Source: Psoroptes ovis (lineage: Eukaryota; Arthropoda; Arachnida; Sarcoptiformes; Psoroptidae). From it: DNA of 64,000 nt. The notes beneath the pieces are model-generated. The model saw nothing but the letters and a program-made list of their open reading frames with translations. It did not search any database and was not told where the DNA came from. A program made the position numbers and the translations under genes. Of the stretch, positions 23,183-35,200 are shown in pieces (position 1 is the stretch's first letter; each line of letters begins with the position of its first letter). The stretch spans positions 2,789,501-2,853,500 of the forward strand of contig PQWQ01000003.1 in NCBI GenBank assembly GCA_002943765.1, read 5' to 3'.

Positions 23183-24438
23183 TAATAAGATTCCGAATGA
23201 AATCAAATGATGAAGAAATAAATCAAATCAAAATGAAGAAATGAAAAAAAAAAATCTTGTTTCAAATTTAATATGGTTTAAGTATCATCATCATCACTAC
23301 CATCATCAGAGCAGCGTCTTAGTCATTGTCGCCGTTGTTGTTAGGGTTGTTGATGCTGCTGTTCGTGCTCTTGGATCGTCATTATTATTTCAGTATCGTA
23401 GGAGCCAAATGAAAAATTTTTGCCATCATTTTTCATTTTTTCATTTGCCATCATCTTTCATTTCATTGAAATCTCCGATGATGATAATAAAGATAGTTTT
23501 CAGTTTAAATTTAGATAAGTTTTGAGTTTTCATTTTCTCCTTGTTTTGATTTTAAAAAAAATGAAAAAATCCATTTTTTTCATTTTTTCTTTTGAGAAAT
23601 CTGATTTCAAAAAAATATTTTGCTTCAATTTTTCTCTCGAAGATCGAGAAAATATGATTCTCATTAATACCGATTTTACACTGGAATGAAATGAATGCAT
23701 TGAATGCATTGCCCATTTGAACATCTTCAAAGATCATTAATTTGACCAATCACCAAAGAATAAAAGGTGACCAATTGCATTTTAAATTCAATATTGATGA
23801 TGTTTGTATTATAATAATACATATTGTTCAGTGAGTAAATAAGATAATAAATAAAGAATTAATGTCAATGAAAAATGAATGGATGAAATGAAATCCAATG
23901 AAATGAATGAATTAAATCGAACAAAAAAAAAGCAAAAAATAGAGATGATAAATCAATAAAATCAATTGATTTTATCAAAATATTTGTTTGATCTTGTGCG
24001 AAGATCGAAAGGAGATTGATCAATCGATTTTTTCTATTCTCGGGACCGATTTCCTCGTATTTATTTCTATCTTAGAGTATTTTATTATCCCGATGATCAA
24101 TCTTTACACTTTGATTTCTTTGAATTTTTTTCTGTGTTTTCAATGTGAATCAAATCGAAACAACGTTTATCATTTCTATCATTCTCCGTGTTTTTCGATG
24201 GCAAAATTTTCGATGAAATAATAATAGAACGAAAAACACATGTAAAATGTCCAAAATAAACATATTTTATCGATGAAATTTACAAGAGATTTTTATGAGA
24301 AAATTTGAAATGAAACCAAACCGTAAAAGATTTCCACTTTTTTATTGCAAAATCACCATTATTTAACACCATTGTTTCATTGATCATTGGATGAAATTGA
24401 GAATATCGTAAAAAACAATGAAAATCATCGATTTCCAG
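23183..24438. other. AT-rich spacer
   Basis: A small GC-richer patch at 23320-23400 (GTTGTTGATGCTGC type repeats) makes His/Val/Ala-rich frames. A plus frame at 23988-24221 (starts ILCEDRKEIDQSIFSILG, 77 codons, hydrophobic middle) has no ATG. No supported gene. Confidence 0.4.
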
Positions 24439-24575
24439 TGGAAATTTATCTGGGAAATTTTCAAAATTTATTAGCAATAAAACCGCAAAGTAAAATACCG
24501 TCAAGAGAATTGGAAAATGCTGCAAAATTTTGCAAAAGTTTACCAGAATTTCCAACATCAAAATTTCTGAATTAA
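24439..24575 (+). CDS. Candidate terminal coding exon (unrecognised)
   Basis: The acceptor ATCGATTTCCAG at 24438 opens a frame reading VEIYLGNFQNLLAIKPQSK and ending FPTSKFLN with TAA at 24573-24575. Residue balance (Glu, Pro, Gly, Ser, Ala) and purine preference at first codon positions look coding. The opposite strand carries a 93-codon ATG frame (24280-24561, hydrophobic start, several Trp), which is the main alternative. No family recognised. Confidence 0.3.
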
Positions 24576-26975
24576 AATAGAAATTAAGGTTAAATAAGGA
24601 CCAACAAGAATTGTGTTAAAATATAATCGAATTAATTGAGAATTGTGATATAACTTTGGGATTCTTAGTTTTGGTGAAAAATTTTCGACTGAAAAATTAA
24701 ATAAAAAATAGAATAGAAAAATCCAAAATGAAATTAATACAAGTACAAATGAATCAAATACAAGTGAAATTAGAACAACATGTTATGAAAAAGATGTTTG
24801 AATTCTCTCGTATGTTTGTGTGCATTTATCATATAATGATAATACCAGTAGTAATAGTAATAATACCAGCAGTTATAATAACAGTAACGATAATAATGAT
24901 AATAATAGTAATGATGATGAAATAACATGAAACAATGAAGCAAAAATGAAGATGAAAAAAAGAGAAAATATAAAAATAAAATAAAATACAAATACAAATA
25001 AATACAACCCCGGAATCTTGTATAAATTCCAAATGGGAATTACATTTATATTGATGAATTGGTGTTGTTTTTTTTAAGTATTGTATTGTACTGAACAACA
25101 TCAATATGTATTGATGAAGAACCAAAAAGAAAAAAGTTTTGGAATAAACAAAAGAATAAGAACAAGAAGATGATGAAGAAGTAAATAAAAACAAATATGG
25201 ACCAACCAAACAAGAGATGAATCAATGAATGAAATAACCTCCGAACAAACTATTTGATGCGTTTTGTTATTTAGAATCTTGGATCTTTAGCTCCATTCAA
25301 CTCATAACTAAACAGCAAAACAATCCAAAATATAAACAAACAAAACACAAAATTTTTGATGAAATTCTCATGTAATGTTATCATTATTATGTTCAATGAT
25401 AATGATAATAATAATAATTGAATTCCGATAGTTAAATGGTAAATGGACGCGAAATGAATCGGACGATTTATCCGGTTGTAATTTCTTCGAAATTTTTTGC
25501 TTATTTTCGGGTTCTTTTGTTGTTGTTTGATGCTGCTTGTTTGTTTCTGTATGGATTAATTTAAACAACAAAATGAACAGCAAAAACAGCAGCAAAACAA
25601 TGATAGACCGAACCGGAACAAAAATCCGATTCAATAATCAGCGCAGGAATCAGTCTAATAACATCGATAATAACAGAAACAATGAGTAACAGCGTGCTAT
25701 CAACGAATACAGGAATCATTGATATCAAACGAAACATCGATATTTGATTTAAAACAAGCAAAATCAACCAAATATGATTCTCAGTGTGCTTGTTTCATAT
25801 TGATTCATTTAAATTTAGACGGACAAAATACCAAAAACAACAAAACAAGAATAATAAGAAAATGATACGGAAAATTACGGCAGAAAAAAAATGGATGGAT
25901 TCCATTGATTCTACCGATGCTAATAATAACATGTAATTTTATGATTTTTTTAGTACATTTTCATTTTTTATTATATTTCTTATTTATTTTCATTATAATC
26001 ATTATTTTATACTCAAAGTAAATAAATATTGAATTCCATTAGATTCCCATTGGGAATTGTTTTTTGTTTTTCACTGCATTACTTTAGTTATTACGCAAGT
26101 AATAATGGCCAATATTGTCTTTGGGTTTGTTTTCTCTGAGTTATTGCGAAATTTTGAATGATAATAATGATGAACCTTTATTTTTGGCTCGAAAATAGAC
26201 AAAGGTAACATTCATCTTGATTTTACACTTTAGAATTTTTCATTCTTATTTTTCAATGATTTGACACATGACGACATTAATGATGACATTTGAAAATTTT
26301 GACATTTCCGAAGAGAGAGAGAGAGAGAGAGAAAGAGAAGGAGAAACAATACCTTCAAACATTAAGAATGCCGAAAATGTGTTGTTGTTGATGCATCGAA
26401 ATCAATTTTATTTCATGAAACAAACCTTGAAATTGACAAATGATATTTAATTCGTTGTTGCTGCTGTTGTTATAATGTAATTTTTATTTATTATTGTTTT
26501 GTTTTGTTTATTTATTTATAAAGGTAATTTTTTTCAATTAAAAGGTTAAGATAATAAATAAACAAATAAAAATAAATCAATGAACGAATGGACAGATGGA
26601 TGAATGAATGAATGAATTTAATTGAATTTGAGCGAATTGGACAAAATTGTACTTAATTCGCTTTGAACAAGTCTATGAAAAGGTACGGAAACACCAGAAA
26701 ACGCTTAATTAATTTCAAAATTTTCTTGAATTTCATTTTTCAAATCCGATTTTCTAATATTTGTAGCCTTAAACTTTCGACGATCATATATCACATTATT
26801 TTTATTGTTATTTTACAAATAACCTTAGGAGAATTTCAGTTTTTTTTGAAGAATGAGAAAATATATTTTCATAGAATAAAACAAAAAATCGTTACAACTG
26901 TTTGTTTATTTTTCAAAGTTCAAATTGTTCAAAGAATTATTAAGAATAAATTTAACTTTTTTTATGGTCGAACAG
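24576..26975. other. AT-rich spacer with dense GTA/ATA repeats
   Basis: An imperfect AATAGTAATAAT / ATAACGATAAT tract at about 24835-24920 generates Tyr/Ile-rich frames on both strands. A GA run lies at about 26308-26335. Frames at 25368-25767 on the minus strand are Ile/Leu-rich without motifs. The plus ORF at 26663-27016 (117 codons) is Phe/Ile/Lys-rich and ends inside the next island; I do not call it. Confidence 0.4.
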
Positions 26976-27119
26976 ACCGGAATCAAATAGCCCACTCGAA
27001 CACTATACGCCCATAGGACAAAATAGTTTCCAGTTTTACAGGGTAAGTTTGTAAGAGTTGATGAGAAATACGGACCCAACCTTTGGACCTTTCTTTGAAA
27101 TTCTTGGAAAATTTTCATT
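26976..27119. other. GC-richer coding-like island of uncertain strand
   Basis: The plus frame from an AACAG acceptor (26975) reads PESNSPLEHYTPIGQNSFQ up to a GTAAGT donor at 27043. The same frame, after one TAA, continues ELMRNTDPTFGPFFEILGK. The minus strand is also open (72 codons, with FQRKVQRLGPYFSSTLTN). It could be an exon with a real GTAAGT donor or a worn piece of a transposon ORF. No family recognised. Confidence 0.3.
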
Positions 27120-28104
27120 TTCAAAATGAAAATTACTTCTGATTAATAAAATGTAATTAAAATTAAAACAATAAGACACTGAAATTTAAAATTTAAAAAA
27201 TAAAAATTTAAATGACATCGATTGAATTAATTTCATTTCACTCTTCTTTGAATACAGATGCCAATACTGATTTGGGAAACGTTTGTTCAGAGCATTTTGG
27301 ATGCGTAATGCTTGAAATATTTGCCAAATGAATTGCAGAAAAGAATTGCGAAGATTGCCAAAATTTTAAAAAAATAAATTTTTGCCTTGTCGTTTCACTC
27401 ATCTTAAATATTGAATGACGATAAACGGAAATAAAATTGAAATGAAAAAAGCTTCAAGATATTCATTCAAGATTCTTGTTTGTATGCTTTTGAAATTGGC
27501 ATCGAATAAAACGATTCTCTTTTCAATTCTCTGATCAATTTCCAGGATTTATGCGATTTATGGGATTTTTTTTCGGGTATGATAATATTGATTTTGGCAA
27601 AAGGAGTTAAGGAGTTATTTTCTCTTTTTCTCTTGGATTCAATTTTTCTATTCGGTGTTCTTGGATGATCCATTTAAACTATCAAAGCGGGTTTGAATCA
27701 TTTTTTCTTCGGCAAAAGAATTTCAAAATTGACAATATTCAATTGAATTGAATTCATTTCAAATTGAAAAAAACGGATTTTTGTTTTGGAGAATTGTTTT
27801 GAAATTTCGTTCGTTTTTTTCACCGATTTTCATTTCAAAATTATTAGGTTTGAAATTACATGTAAATCGTATTATTATTATTATTTGTGTGTGTATGTTT
27901 TTTGAAAAGTTTAAAATATTTTTTTTTTATTTATTTAATAACACAAAATAAACGAAATAAGTTCATTTTAAATAATATGGTACGAATTATCATCATATTT
28001 TGTGCTCAGTTTGCTCAGACATTTTCATTTTCTCTCAAAGAAACCATTAAGGAAATGGAAGAAGGATTTTTCAGAGAAATTCATTGAAAAATTTCAATTG
28101 AAAT
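27120..28104. other. AT-rich spacer
   Basis: Contains an acceptor-like TTCTTTGAATACAG at 27257 with a short open frame behind it (MPILIWETFVQSIL) and a minus-strand basic frame at 27467-27673. Neither has enough support for a call. Confidence 0.35.
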
Positions 28105-29399
28105 TCATGCGATAATCATATATTTTGCAGATGAAAATTGAAGAAAAGGAAGACATCGAGAGATGTACCATTCTTCAACATTAACATTTGCGATGATAAT
28201 TTGTAGCGGGAAAAGCGCTAAAATTGCAAAAAAATAAAATGAATCGAATAGGAAAATGAAAACAACTTACCAATTATTGAATGACATAAAATGGTCAACA
28301 TTGTTGATGGAATTTGTGGTGTTAATGTTGTCGTTGTCGCTGATGACGATGATGATGATGATGATGATGGCGATAATGATGGTACTTGTGATGATAATAC
28401 ACATGAAATATTCATTGTTGGCATTATGTTTGTTGTAAACAATAAAAATAATAACAATAATAATAAATGGACAGAATAATAATAACTAAACATGAATATT
28501 GATGATGGAAATTGTTTTGTTTGCATCAATTGATGATGTTTTTGATGATGATGATGATTACAATGATAATAATAACGATATTCAGAAGAATAATAATTCA
28601 AATTTGAATTGAATTGTTGGCATTGTTTATGATGCAATTGTTGTCGATTCAATTTCTGTTGTTGGTGCTTTAGTTGGTGCTGCTGTTGTGGATGCTTCAG
28701 TTGTTGATGATGATGATGATTGCTGTTGTCGATTGAATCTTGAATATTCAAATGCTTCTGTTGTTGTTGTTTTTTATGTTGTTTAAATGAATGTTGTTCA
28801 ATTCGATCCATATTATTATTATTATTATTATTATTATAACTGCTATTATTACATTCAAAAAATAATAATAATGATGATGATGACAATATATAATCATTAT
28901 TATCATTATTGATGCTATTATTATTGTTATTGTTTACATTTCTTATATTTGCTTTTTTTGAATATTCATTATTATCACTTTTGTCACTGTTATTGACATT
29001 ATCAATTTCAAAGGTAAAATTATCATTATTTTGTCGCTGGTCTTGTTGTTTTTGTAAGATTTTATTGTCATAATCGTTATTAGAATGATGATAATGATCA
29101 TAATGATCATAATCATTATCATTGTTGGACAACATTATTATTGGTGAATTATTTTCAGTATCATTGCTGTTGTGATTGCTCAAATCAATTAAACTCGGTG
29201 ACCGATAACGATGATAATCATGATAATGATTTCTATCATTATCATCGACAATCGATGCTTTGAAATTCGAATATGTTTTAATTTTATTCATGATTAATTT
29301 ATAAATTTTATTTAAAACAAATTGTTTCGATAATGATCCTGATGATGATGATGCTTGGAATGATTTTCTTCGTGTCCATTTCAATGGTGAAGATGACAT
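28105..29399 (-). CDS. Two-exon Asn/His/Gln-rich membrane protein (about 413 aa)
   Basis: Exon 1 is 29399-28271 and exon 2 is 28217-28105; the 53-base intron (28270-28218) has a GTAAGTTG donor and a pyrimidine-rich TTTTTTTGCAATTTTAG acceptor. The start MSSSPLKWTRRKSFQASSSS is basic and Ser-rich. Residues about 45-300 are low complexity (Asn, Asp, His, Gln runs from trinucleotide repeats). Near residues 307-330 is a Leu/Phe-rich membrane segment (VHLLLLLLFLLF), then a Ser/Thr/Pro-rich stretch. The long cytosol-side N-terminus and one membrane segment suggest a type II membrane protein, but the repeats could also make a chance frame. Exon 2 reads ALFPLQIIIANVNVEEWYI to a TGA at 28105-28107; other frames of exon 2 are also open, so the C-terminus is tentative. 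The family is not recognised. Confidence 0.42.
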
Positions 29400-31536
29400 G
29401 TTTTATATTTTACTTTATTTAAGTTCAAGGATTTTGGAAGAATTCCGAAGAAAATTCAAGCCTTAATGTAAGCATATTCATATCACTATTCAAAATGATT
29501 GCAAAATAAATAAACAAACATTAATAAATCTTGAAAAACAAATTAAAATCAGGTGTTTGAAATTGTATTTAATCGATTAGGTGGGCGCTTTTTTCTGGCT
29601 GGGTAATTTGGTGTGAATTACGCAAACAAATTAAACACACGAATTGAATATATTTGCTCAAAGAAAATTCTAAGGCAAAAATTCACTTGAAATTAAACAA
29701 ATCACACAAATGATGATAATTATTATTATCAAATGTTTGTATAATCATTAAATCATTGACGAAAGTAGAAAAAAAAACATTTTAGAAATTTCTCATTCAT
29801 TTTTCAAATGATGCAATCACTTCTTTTGAATCCATTAATGATGATTATAACGATGATGATGATGATTCATTGTAGGAATATTTTGAATTGTTTCTTAGAA
29901 ATAGTTTTTTCAAGAAAATATTCCTAAGATGATGATGATGATGATTATCGTTACAAATTTTAAAGAATTATTTTGAATGAAATGTTTAAGTTTTGATTCA
30001 CGAGAAAAATTACAAAAATTTGTAATTTGTTTATTTTGTATTGAAAAAAAATAAAATTGAAATTGTATTGTATTAAAATACTGAAAGAAAAAATGAAACA
30101 AATTAAAACAATCAACTCATCATGTATGCAATTTCGTTTAAAATATTTTTGTTTCTTCAATCATCATTATCATTGTTATTATCAACATTTAAATATCATT
30201 GAATCATAGTACATGCAGCATATGCACCCACACACACACACGCAAGCATTCACAGTGTAATAATCACTTGAATAAACTTTAAAAAATTTATTTGAATCAT
30301 TGCGAAAAGCAATAGAAATCGATTTAATCATCATTATTCATTCATGTTTGAATATTTCTGACTTGTTCAATAAATTATCATTTTTAAAAGTGATAATTTA
30401 CTAAAATATTGAAACAAAACACTGTTTATCATGATATCTGTGTAATAATATGAATAAAAACAATAAAAATCATGATCAATAATCAATCAAAATCAATTGA
30501 AATTGAATCAAATTGAAAATGTTTGCTTTTTTGAAATGATTTTTTTAAACATTAATCATAAATAAACAAATGACACCACCACCAAAAATATCAAAATTCT
30601 GAATTATAATCAAGAAAATATGAATAAACACCATTGTTCATTGATTCAAAATCACAAAATTAATCGCGAAATGCGAATCGAAAAATGAGATTCAAGAAAT
30701 TATTATTATTATTATTATTATTTGGATCAATAATACACTATTTAAAATTGACCAAAATTGCATACACATATGATTGATTTGAATTTTTTCTTGTTTGTCG
30801 TTTGTTTGTTTCGAAAAGTTTTACATATTATGTAACAAATATGTTATTATTTGGACACAATACATATTGTGCGAGGTTAAAGATGGAATGAATTTCCGTC
30901 TTTTTTTTTCGTTCAATGATTGAATCAATGAATGTTTGAATGAATGAATAAATGAAAGTATGAATGAATGAATGGATAAATAGTTGAATGTTTGAATGAA
31001 TGGATCGAAAGCGACAAAATTACAAAGAAAGAAAAAACATATGAAATCAAAATTATGAATCAATAACTGTATCGATGATGTATGAATCCATGTATGGTAT
31101 TATATGATCTTTGTGAAATTACGATCAAATCGATATGAATGGTCGATTCCATTGAATTGAATAATTGGTAATGATAATAGTAATAGTAATATTGATAAAT
31201 TTTGAGCAAAGTTTATGGATAATCACTATGGAGAATTATTGTTTATAAATAAATAAATAGTATTGACAATCGAATATGAATTTCTGATTATGGATCATAT
31301 TGAATCGTATTGAATTCATGTCTATGTGTAGTTATTATTATTAACGAATCCAATATGCGTAGTAGGAAATACCGAATGTTGTCCATAGAAGTAAAGCAAA
31401 AATAAAAATAGATCAATCATTTTTATTTTTTGGCCAAATCGAATATGATCAACATCAACATGATCAACAATGATAAATAATGAAAATTATTTCAACTCAA
31501 TTTTTCTGGTTTTTATTCTCAATACTCAATTCAAAG
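29400..31536. other. AT-rich spacer
   Basis: Sequence upstream of the minus-strand gene. It has a GAT repeat at about 29928-29944, an ATT run at about 30700-30721, CA repeats near 30228-30242 and GAAT/TGAATGAATG tracts near 30930-30975. A small GC-richer patch at 29590-29640 could be a 5' untranslated exon. No supported gene. Confidence 0.4.
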
Positions 31537-31651
31537 AATTCATAGAGAATACGAAGCACTCATCGAGTTCACGGAATCTTTAAAGGGCCATGGATACAGC
31601 GAAACTCACATGGAATCCAGATACGGATTCAGAGAACCATATTTCTTCTAA
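31537..31651 (+). CDS. Terminal coding exon of an unrecognised plus-strand gene
   Basis: Following a pyrimidine-rich acceptor (TTTTTATTCTC…TTCAAAG at 31536) the frame reads HREYEALIEFTESLKGHGYS, then ETHMESRYGFREPYFF and TAA at 31649-31651. An alternative acceptor ATTCATAG at 31545 keeps the same frame. The composition (Glu, Gly, His, Arg, Tyr; few Ile/Asn/Lys) stands out from the AT-rich surroundings and the antisense frames are broken, so this is among the best-supported small exons here. It supplies the third base of a split codon. Upstream exons must lie to the left, perhaps within 27-31 kb or beyond, across a long intron. I do not recognise the family. Confidence 0.5.
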
Positions 31652-32199
31652 ATGTATGTCGTTTGTTTTCATCATTTCTGTGTTTTTTTGAAGATCTTTA
31701 TTAAATTCTTTGTACATTCATAGCCATTCATTCATTGAAATTGAATTTGAATTAAAATTCAAAGTTCAATTCAATTTCGTTGCTATTTTTATTTGTACAT
31801 AAACATCATTCACTTACATCATCATAGGAATTTTTTCCTGTGTCTTTGAAACACAATTGAAAAATTATTGTGAATCAATACACACACACACAACAACAAT
31901 CCACATGAAGAAAATATTTAGAAGAAATAACAAACAAAATATACCCGAAGCAACTGAATAAAAAACAAAACAGAAAGAACCATACAAAGAAATAAAGTCA
32001 AATGTTTTCATTTTTCAATTTTACATATGAAAAACGACAAGTACAGACATGGAAAAAGCATGTATTGATTTATCATATATTTGATTTGATGATGTTTGAA
32101 CTATGAAAAATAAAAACAATATGGAATTTTTTTTGGTGATTAATATACGAACATACGATTGAAAATGTTGTTGTTATTATTATGAATGCTTTTTTACAG
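31652..32199. other. Likely 3' untranslated region and AT-rich spacer
   Basis: Sequence after the stop at 31651; it holds no clean AATAAA in the first 100 bases but several A/T-rich candidates later, and CA repeats at about 31880-31890. No gene seen. Confidence 0.35.
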
Positions 32200-32263
32200 A
32201 TTGTCAATAATGGAAAATGAAAATGTCAACAACAACAACAACAACTTCGATAGCACAACATGA
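32200..32263 (+). CDS. Candidate short terminal exon, Asn-rich
   Basis: A strong acceptor (ATGCTTTTTTACAG) at 32199 precedes LSIMENENVNNNNNNFDST and a TGA at 32261-32263. It has the same entry phase as the exon at 31537, so it could be an alternative or later terminal exon of the same gene. It is short and part of it comes from a CAA repeat, so confidence is low. A separate ATG frame follows at 32285-32509 (MSVLIHSNDEIFVEQLSDIG, then Phe-rich). Confidence 0.22.
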
Positions 32264-35200
32264 GTGAACATTTGACATTAAACAATGTCTGTATTAATAC
32301 ATAGTAATGATGAAATATTCGTGGAACAACTATCGGATATTGGCAATGGAATTATTGAATCAATGGAATTTCAGACAGAATTTTTGCTTTTTTTTGATTT
32401 TGATTTGATTTCATTTGTTTTTTCGCAAAAAAAAATTTTTCATTTCAATCATTCATTGTTTGATAATTATTTGATCAAATTATTCTCGAATTTTTTTTTT
32501 GATGATTAATAGTACAATATAATCCGATAGAATGGGGGCGATGAATTAATAAATGAATGAATCCGACGAAAAAAATGTATGAAATTCCATTTTTTCATCC
32601 ATTCATTCGTTCAAAAAACATTTGAATGTTTTTTAGATGTTCAAAAAAACAAAATGTTTCGTGGAATTTCTTGAATCAAATACAATGCCAATGAACAATA
32701 ATAACAGCGATCATAACAATTTGAAATTACGGTACTTGAAATTTTCGTGAAATCTCTTCGCAAAATCTTTTTCTTGTAGTTGAATTGATTGAATAAGCAG
32801 TTCTATTCTCAAATGCATCTTGTTGTCTTTAAATTTTGGAAATGATGTGAATGCAAAATGATGTGAACAATATGAGAATATAAAATGATAATTGTATAAT
32901 ACGATTTTACGAAGATGATGTTCACGAATCATTATTATTATTATTATCATCATCGTCATGGATAATAATATTCCACTCAATGAATGATATTATATTATAT
33001 TCAAACATGGAAATTTTGAAAATTTTTTTGGTAAAATCATTATTCATTTTTATTTAATTTTCATTTCATTTCATTTTATTTCATTTCAATTCATTTCACT
33101 ACATTTGAATTCATATTTCACTTGAATTCTAATTCATCCACAGCGTTCATTTCCCTCTCTCACTCTCTCTATGTCTCTGTGTGTGTTTCAAAAACAAATA
33201 TCGTATCAAATGTTTGACAGCAGGAGAAATAAAAAATTGAAATCTAAACATAAGGCAATTTGCAACTGAAATCTATGCAACACACCCACACACAATGCAA
33301 ATACAAAGACATTATCACACACACAAACATATGCAAATATATTGCTTTGTAAATATTTTGTTTTTTAAAATGGATTTCATTTGAAAAATTTCAATTCAAA
33401 AACTTTTAAAATGTTCTCATGTGAAAATTTTACAAAGAAAAATGAAATTCAGTGAAAATTTTGCGAAAATTCTTGATATTCTTAGATATCTTACAAGATA
33501 CAATTGATGCTAATTATAATTTCAATTCTTTAAGAGGTTTTATTTCTTTTGAAATAAATATTATTGTGAAGAAAATAGAACATGAAAAATAAAGAAAATT
33601 TTCTTGATTCTTGATGCCTCGAGGCACTCACCAATAAGCATCACAATACACGATAAGAAGTGGAAATCATTGGAACAATAAGTAAAAATATGTTTCAATG
33701 TATCAACATATGTTTGAACATCGCCATCAAACCTTTGAACAATGTTCCAAATGCCATAGAATTTGTTGAATTTTACCCATAATTCATTTAAAAAAAAAAA
33801 TTATGTAAATGTGAAAATAGAAAATGAATCCATTTATATTATTTGAATAATATTTGAATATAACAAAACAACAAGAAGAAAAATGGATTTCAAATCATGT
33901 TTTTGTATTTTTGAATGAAATTGTTTGGAATTTATAATAATTGACACATTTTTCTCTATCTCATTTCATTTCATTTCGGTACTTTGATATTCATAACACA
34001 TAGCAATGAGGGTAATTTTCATAATTATTCATAATTGTAAATGGATGAATTGCTTTAAAATAAAAGTTTACATTTGCAACCAGCAGCAGCAAAAGAAAAA
34101 AATACCCAACTGTTTCTGTCAGTATTGCTCGAGGAATTCATTCATTCAGGACTCATTTAGCCATTCATTGCTCAGACAACTTGAATTTTTTTCAGCTCAA
34201 ATTAATATTCAAGTAATTACCAAAACCACCATTGATCAGGGGTAAATGTGAAGCACACATGTTTAATTTCGTGAAAAATGACTTTGAGAAATTTCGGATG
34301 AAATTTTTTTGAAGATAGATTTTCCGATCATAGATTTTCTTTGGTCTTGCGGAAATTAAAATAGATTTCATCGTATGAATCGGTAAAGGATTGGCACAGG
34401 TGAATCAAAATACTCGCGTGCAAAGTCGTTCAAGCTGAATTCAAAGGAAATTCAAGGCGAATTCGGATAAAATTCTTCGAAATTCAAGAAATTCTTGAAA
34501 GAATTTCAACAAGGATTCCAGAATAAAAGAATCTGTGTGACAATAGAGAAATGCCTCGAGGAATTTTGTTTTTTTAGATTTAAGTTTTCTTTTTTTAAGG
34601 AAATTATTTCCAGTTGAGATACCAAACTAAAAAATGAAAATATGTTCGATTGATTGATTTTTTGATGATTTTTGTCTTTTTGGATTTGAAATCATTTATT
34701 AATTCATTTTTCTACTTTTTTCAATTACTTTTACTTATAATTATCATCATTTTATCCACAAAACAATGGCAGGGTAAAAAAAGTTTGAACAAATTCTCAG
34801 AGATCTTTGAAAATTGATAAATTAAAATCATTAAAAATTGAAATCACTGAAAATCTCTGAATAAAAAATCTTCAGAAGAATTTCCAACAAAAGATTTCAA
34901 GTATTCATCGAGTATTTGGCCGCAAACGATTTTTACAAACAAACAAGACATGCACCATATGTTTTTTGAAAAAAATTATTTTAAATCATTCCTATTTATG
35001 AATCAAAGCATTGAAGCTAGTAGAAATTCACTTGTCGTTTTTCTTTTCTTTCTTCATTTTACAAATAATAATAACGAAGCCAAAAGCTCACAATACTTGT
35101 TATTTCTTCGTTTTACTTCAATCATTTATTTATCCTTTATTTTATAATATGATTATATGACAAGAACTAATGATATTAACAATTTTTTTTTTCGTTTTTC

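Noticed and set aside
24829..25209. 126-codon minus-strand Ile/Phe/Ser-rich frame
   Set aside because: Its C-terminal half is a translated ATA/GTA repeat; the rest is Phe/Ser/Ile with no motif.
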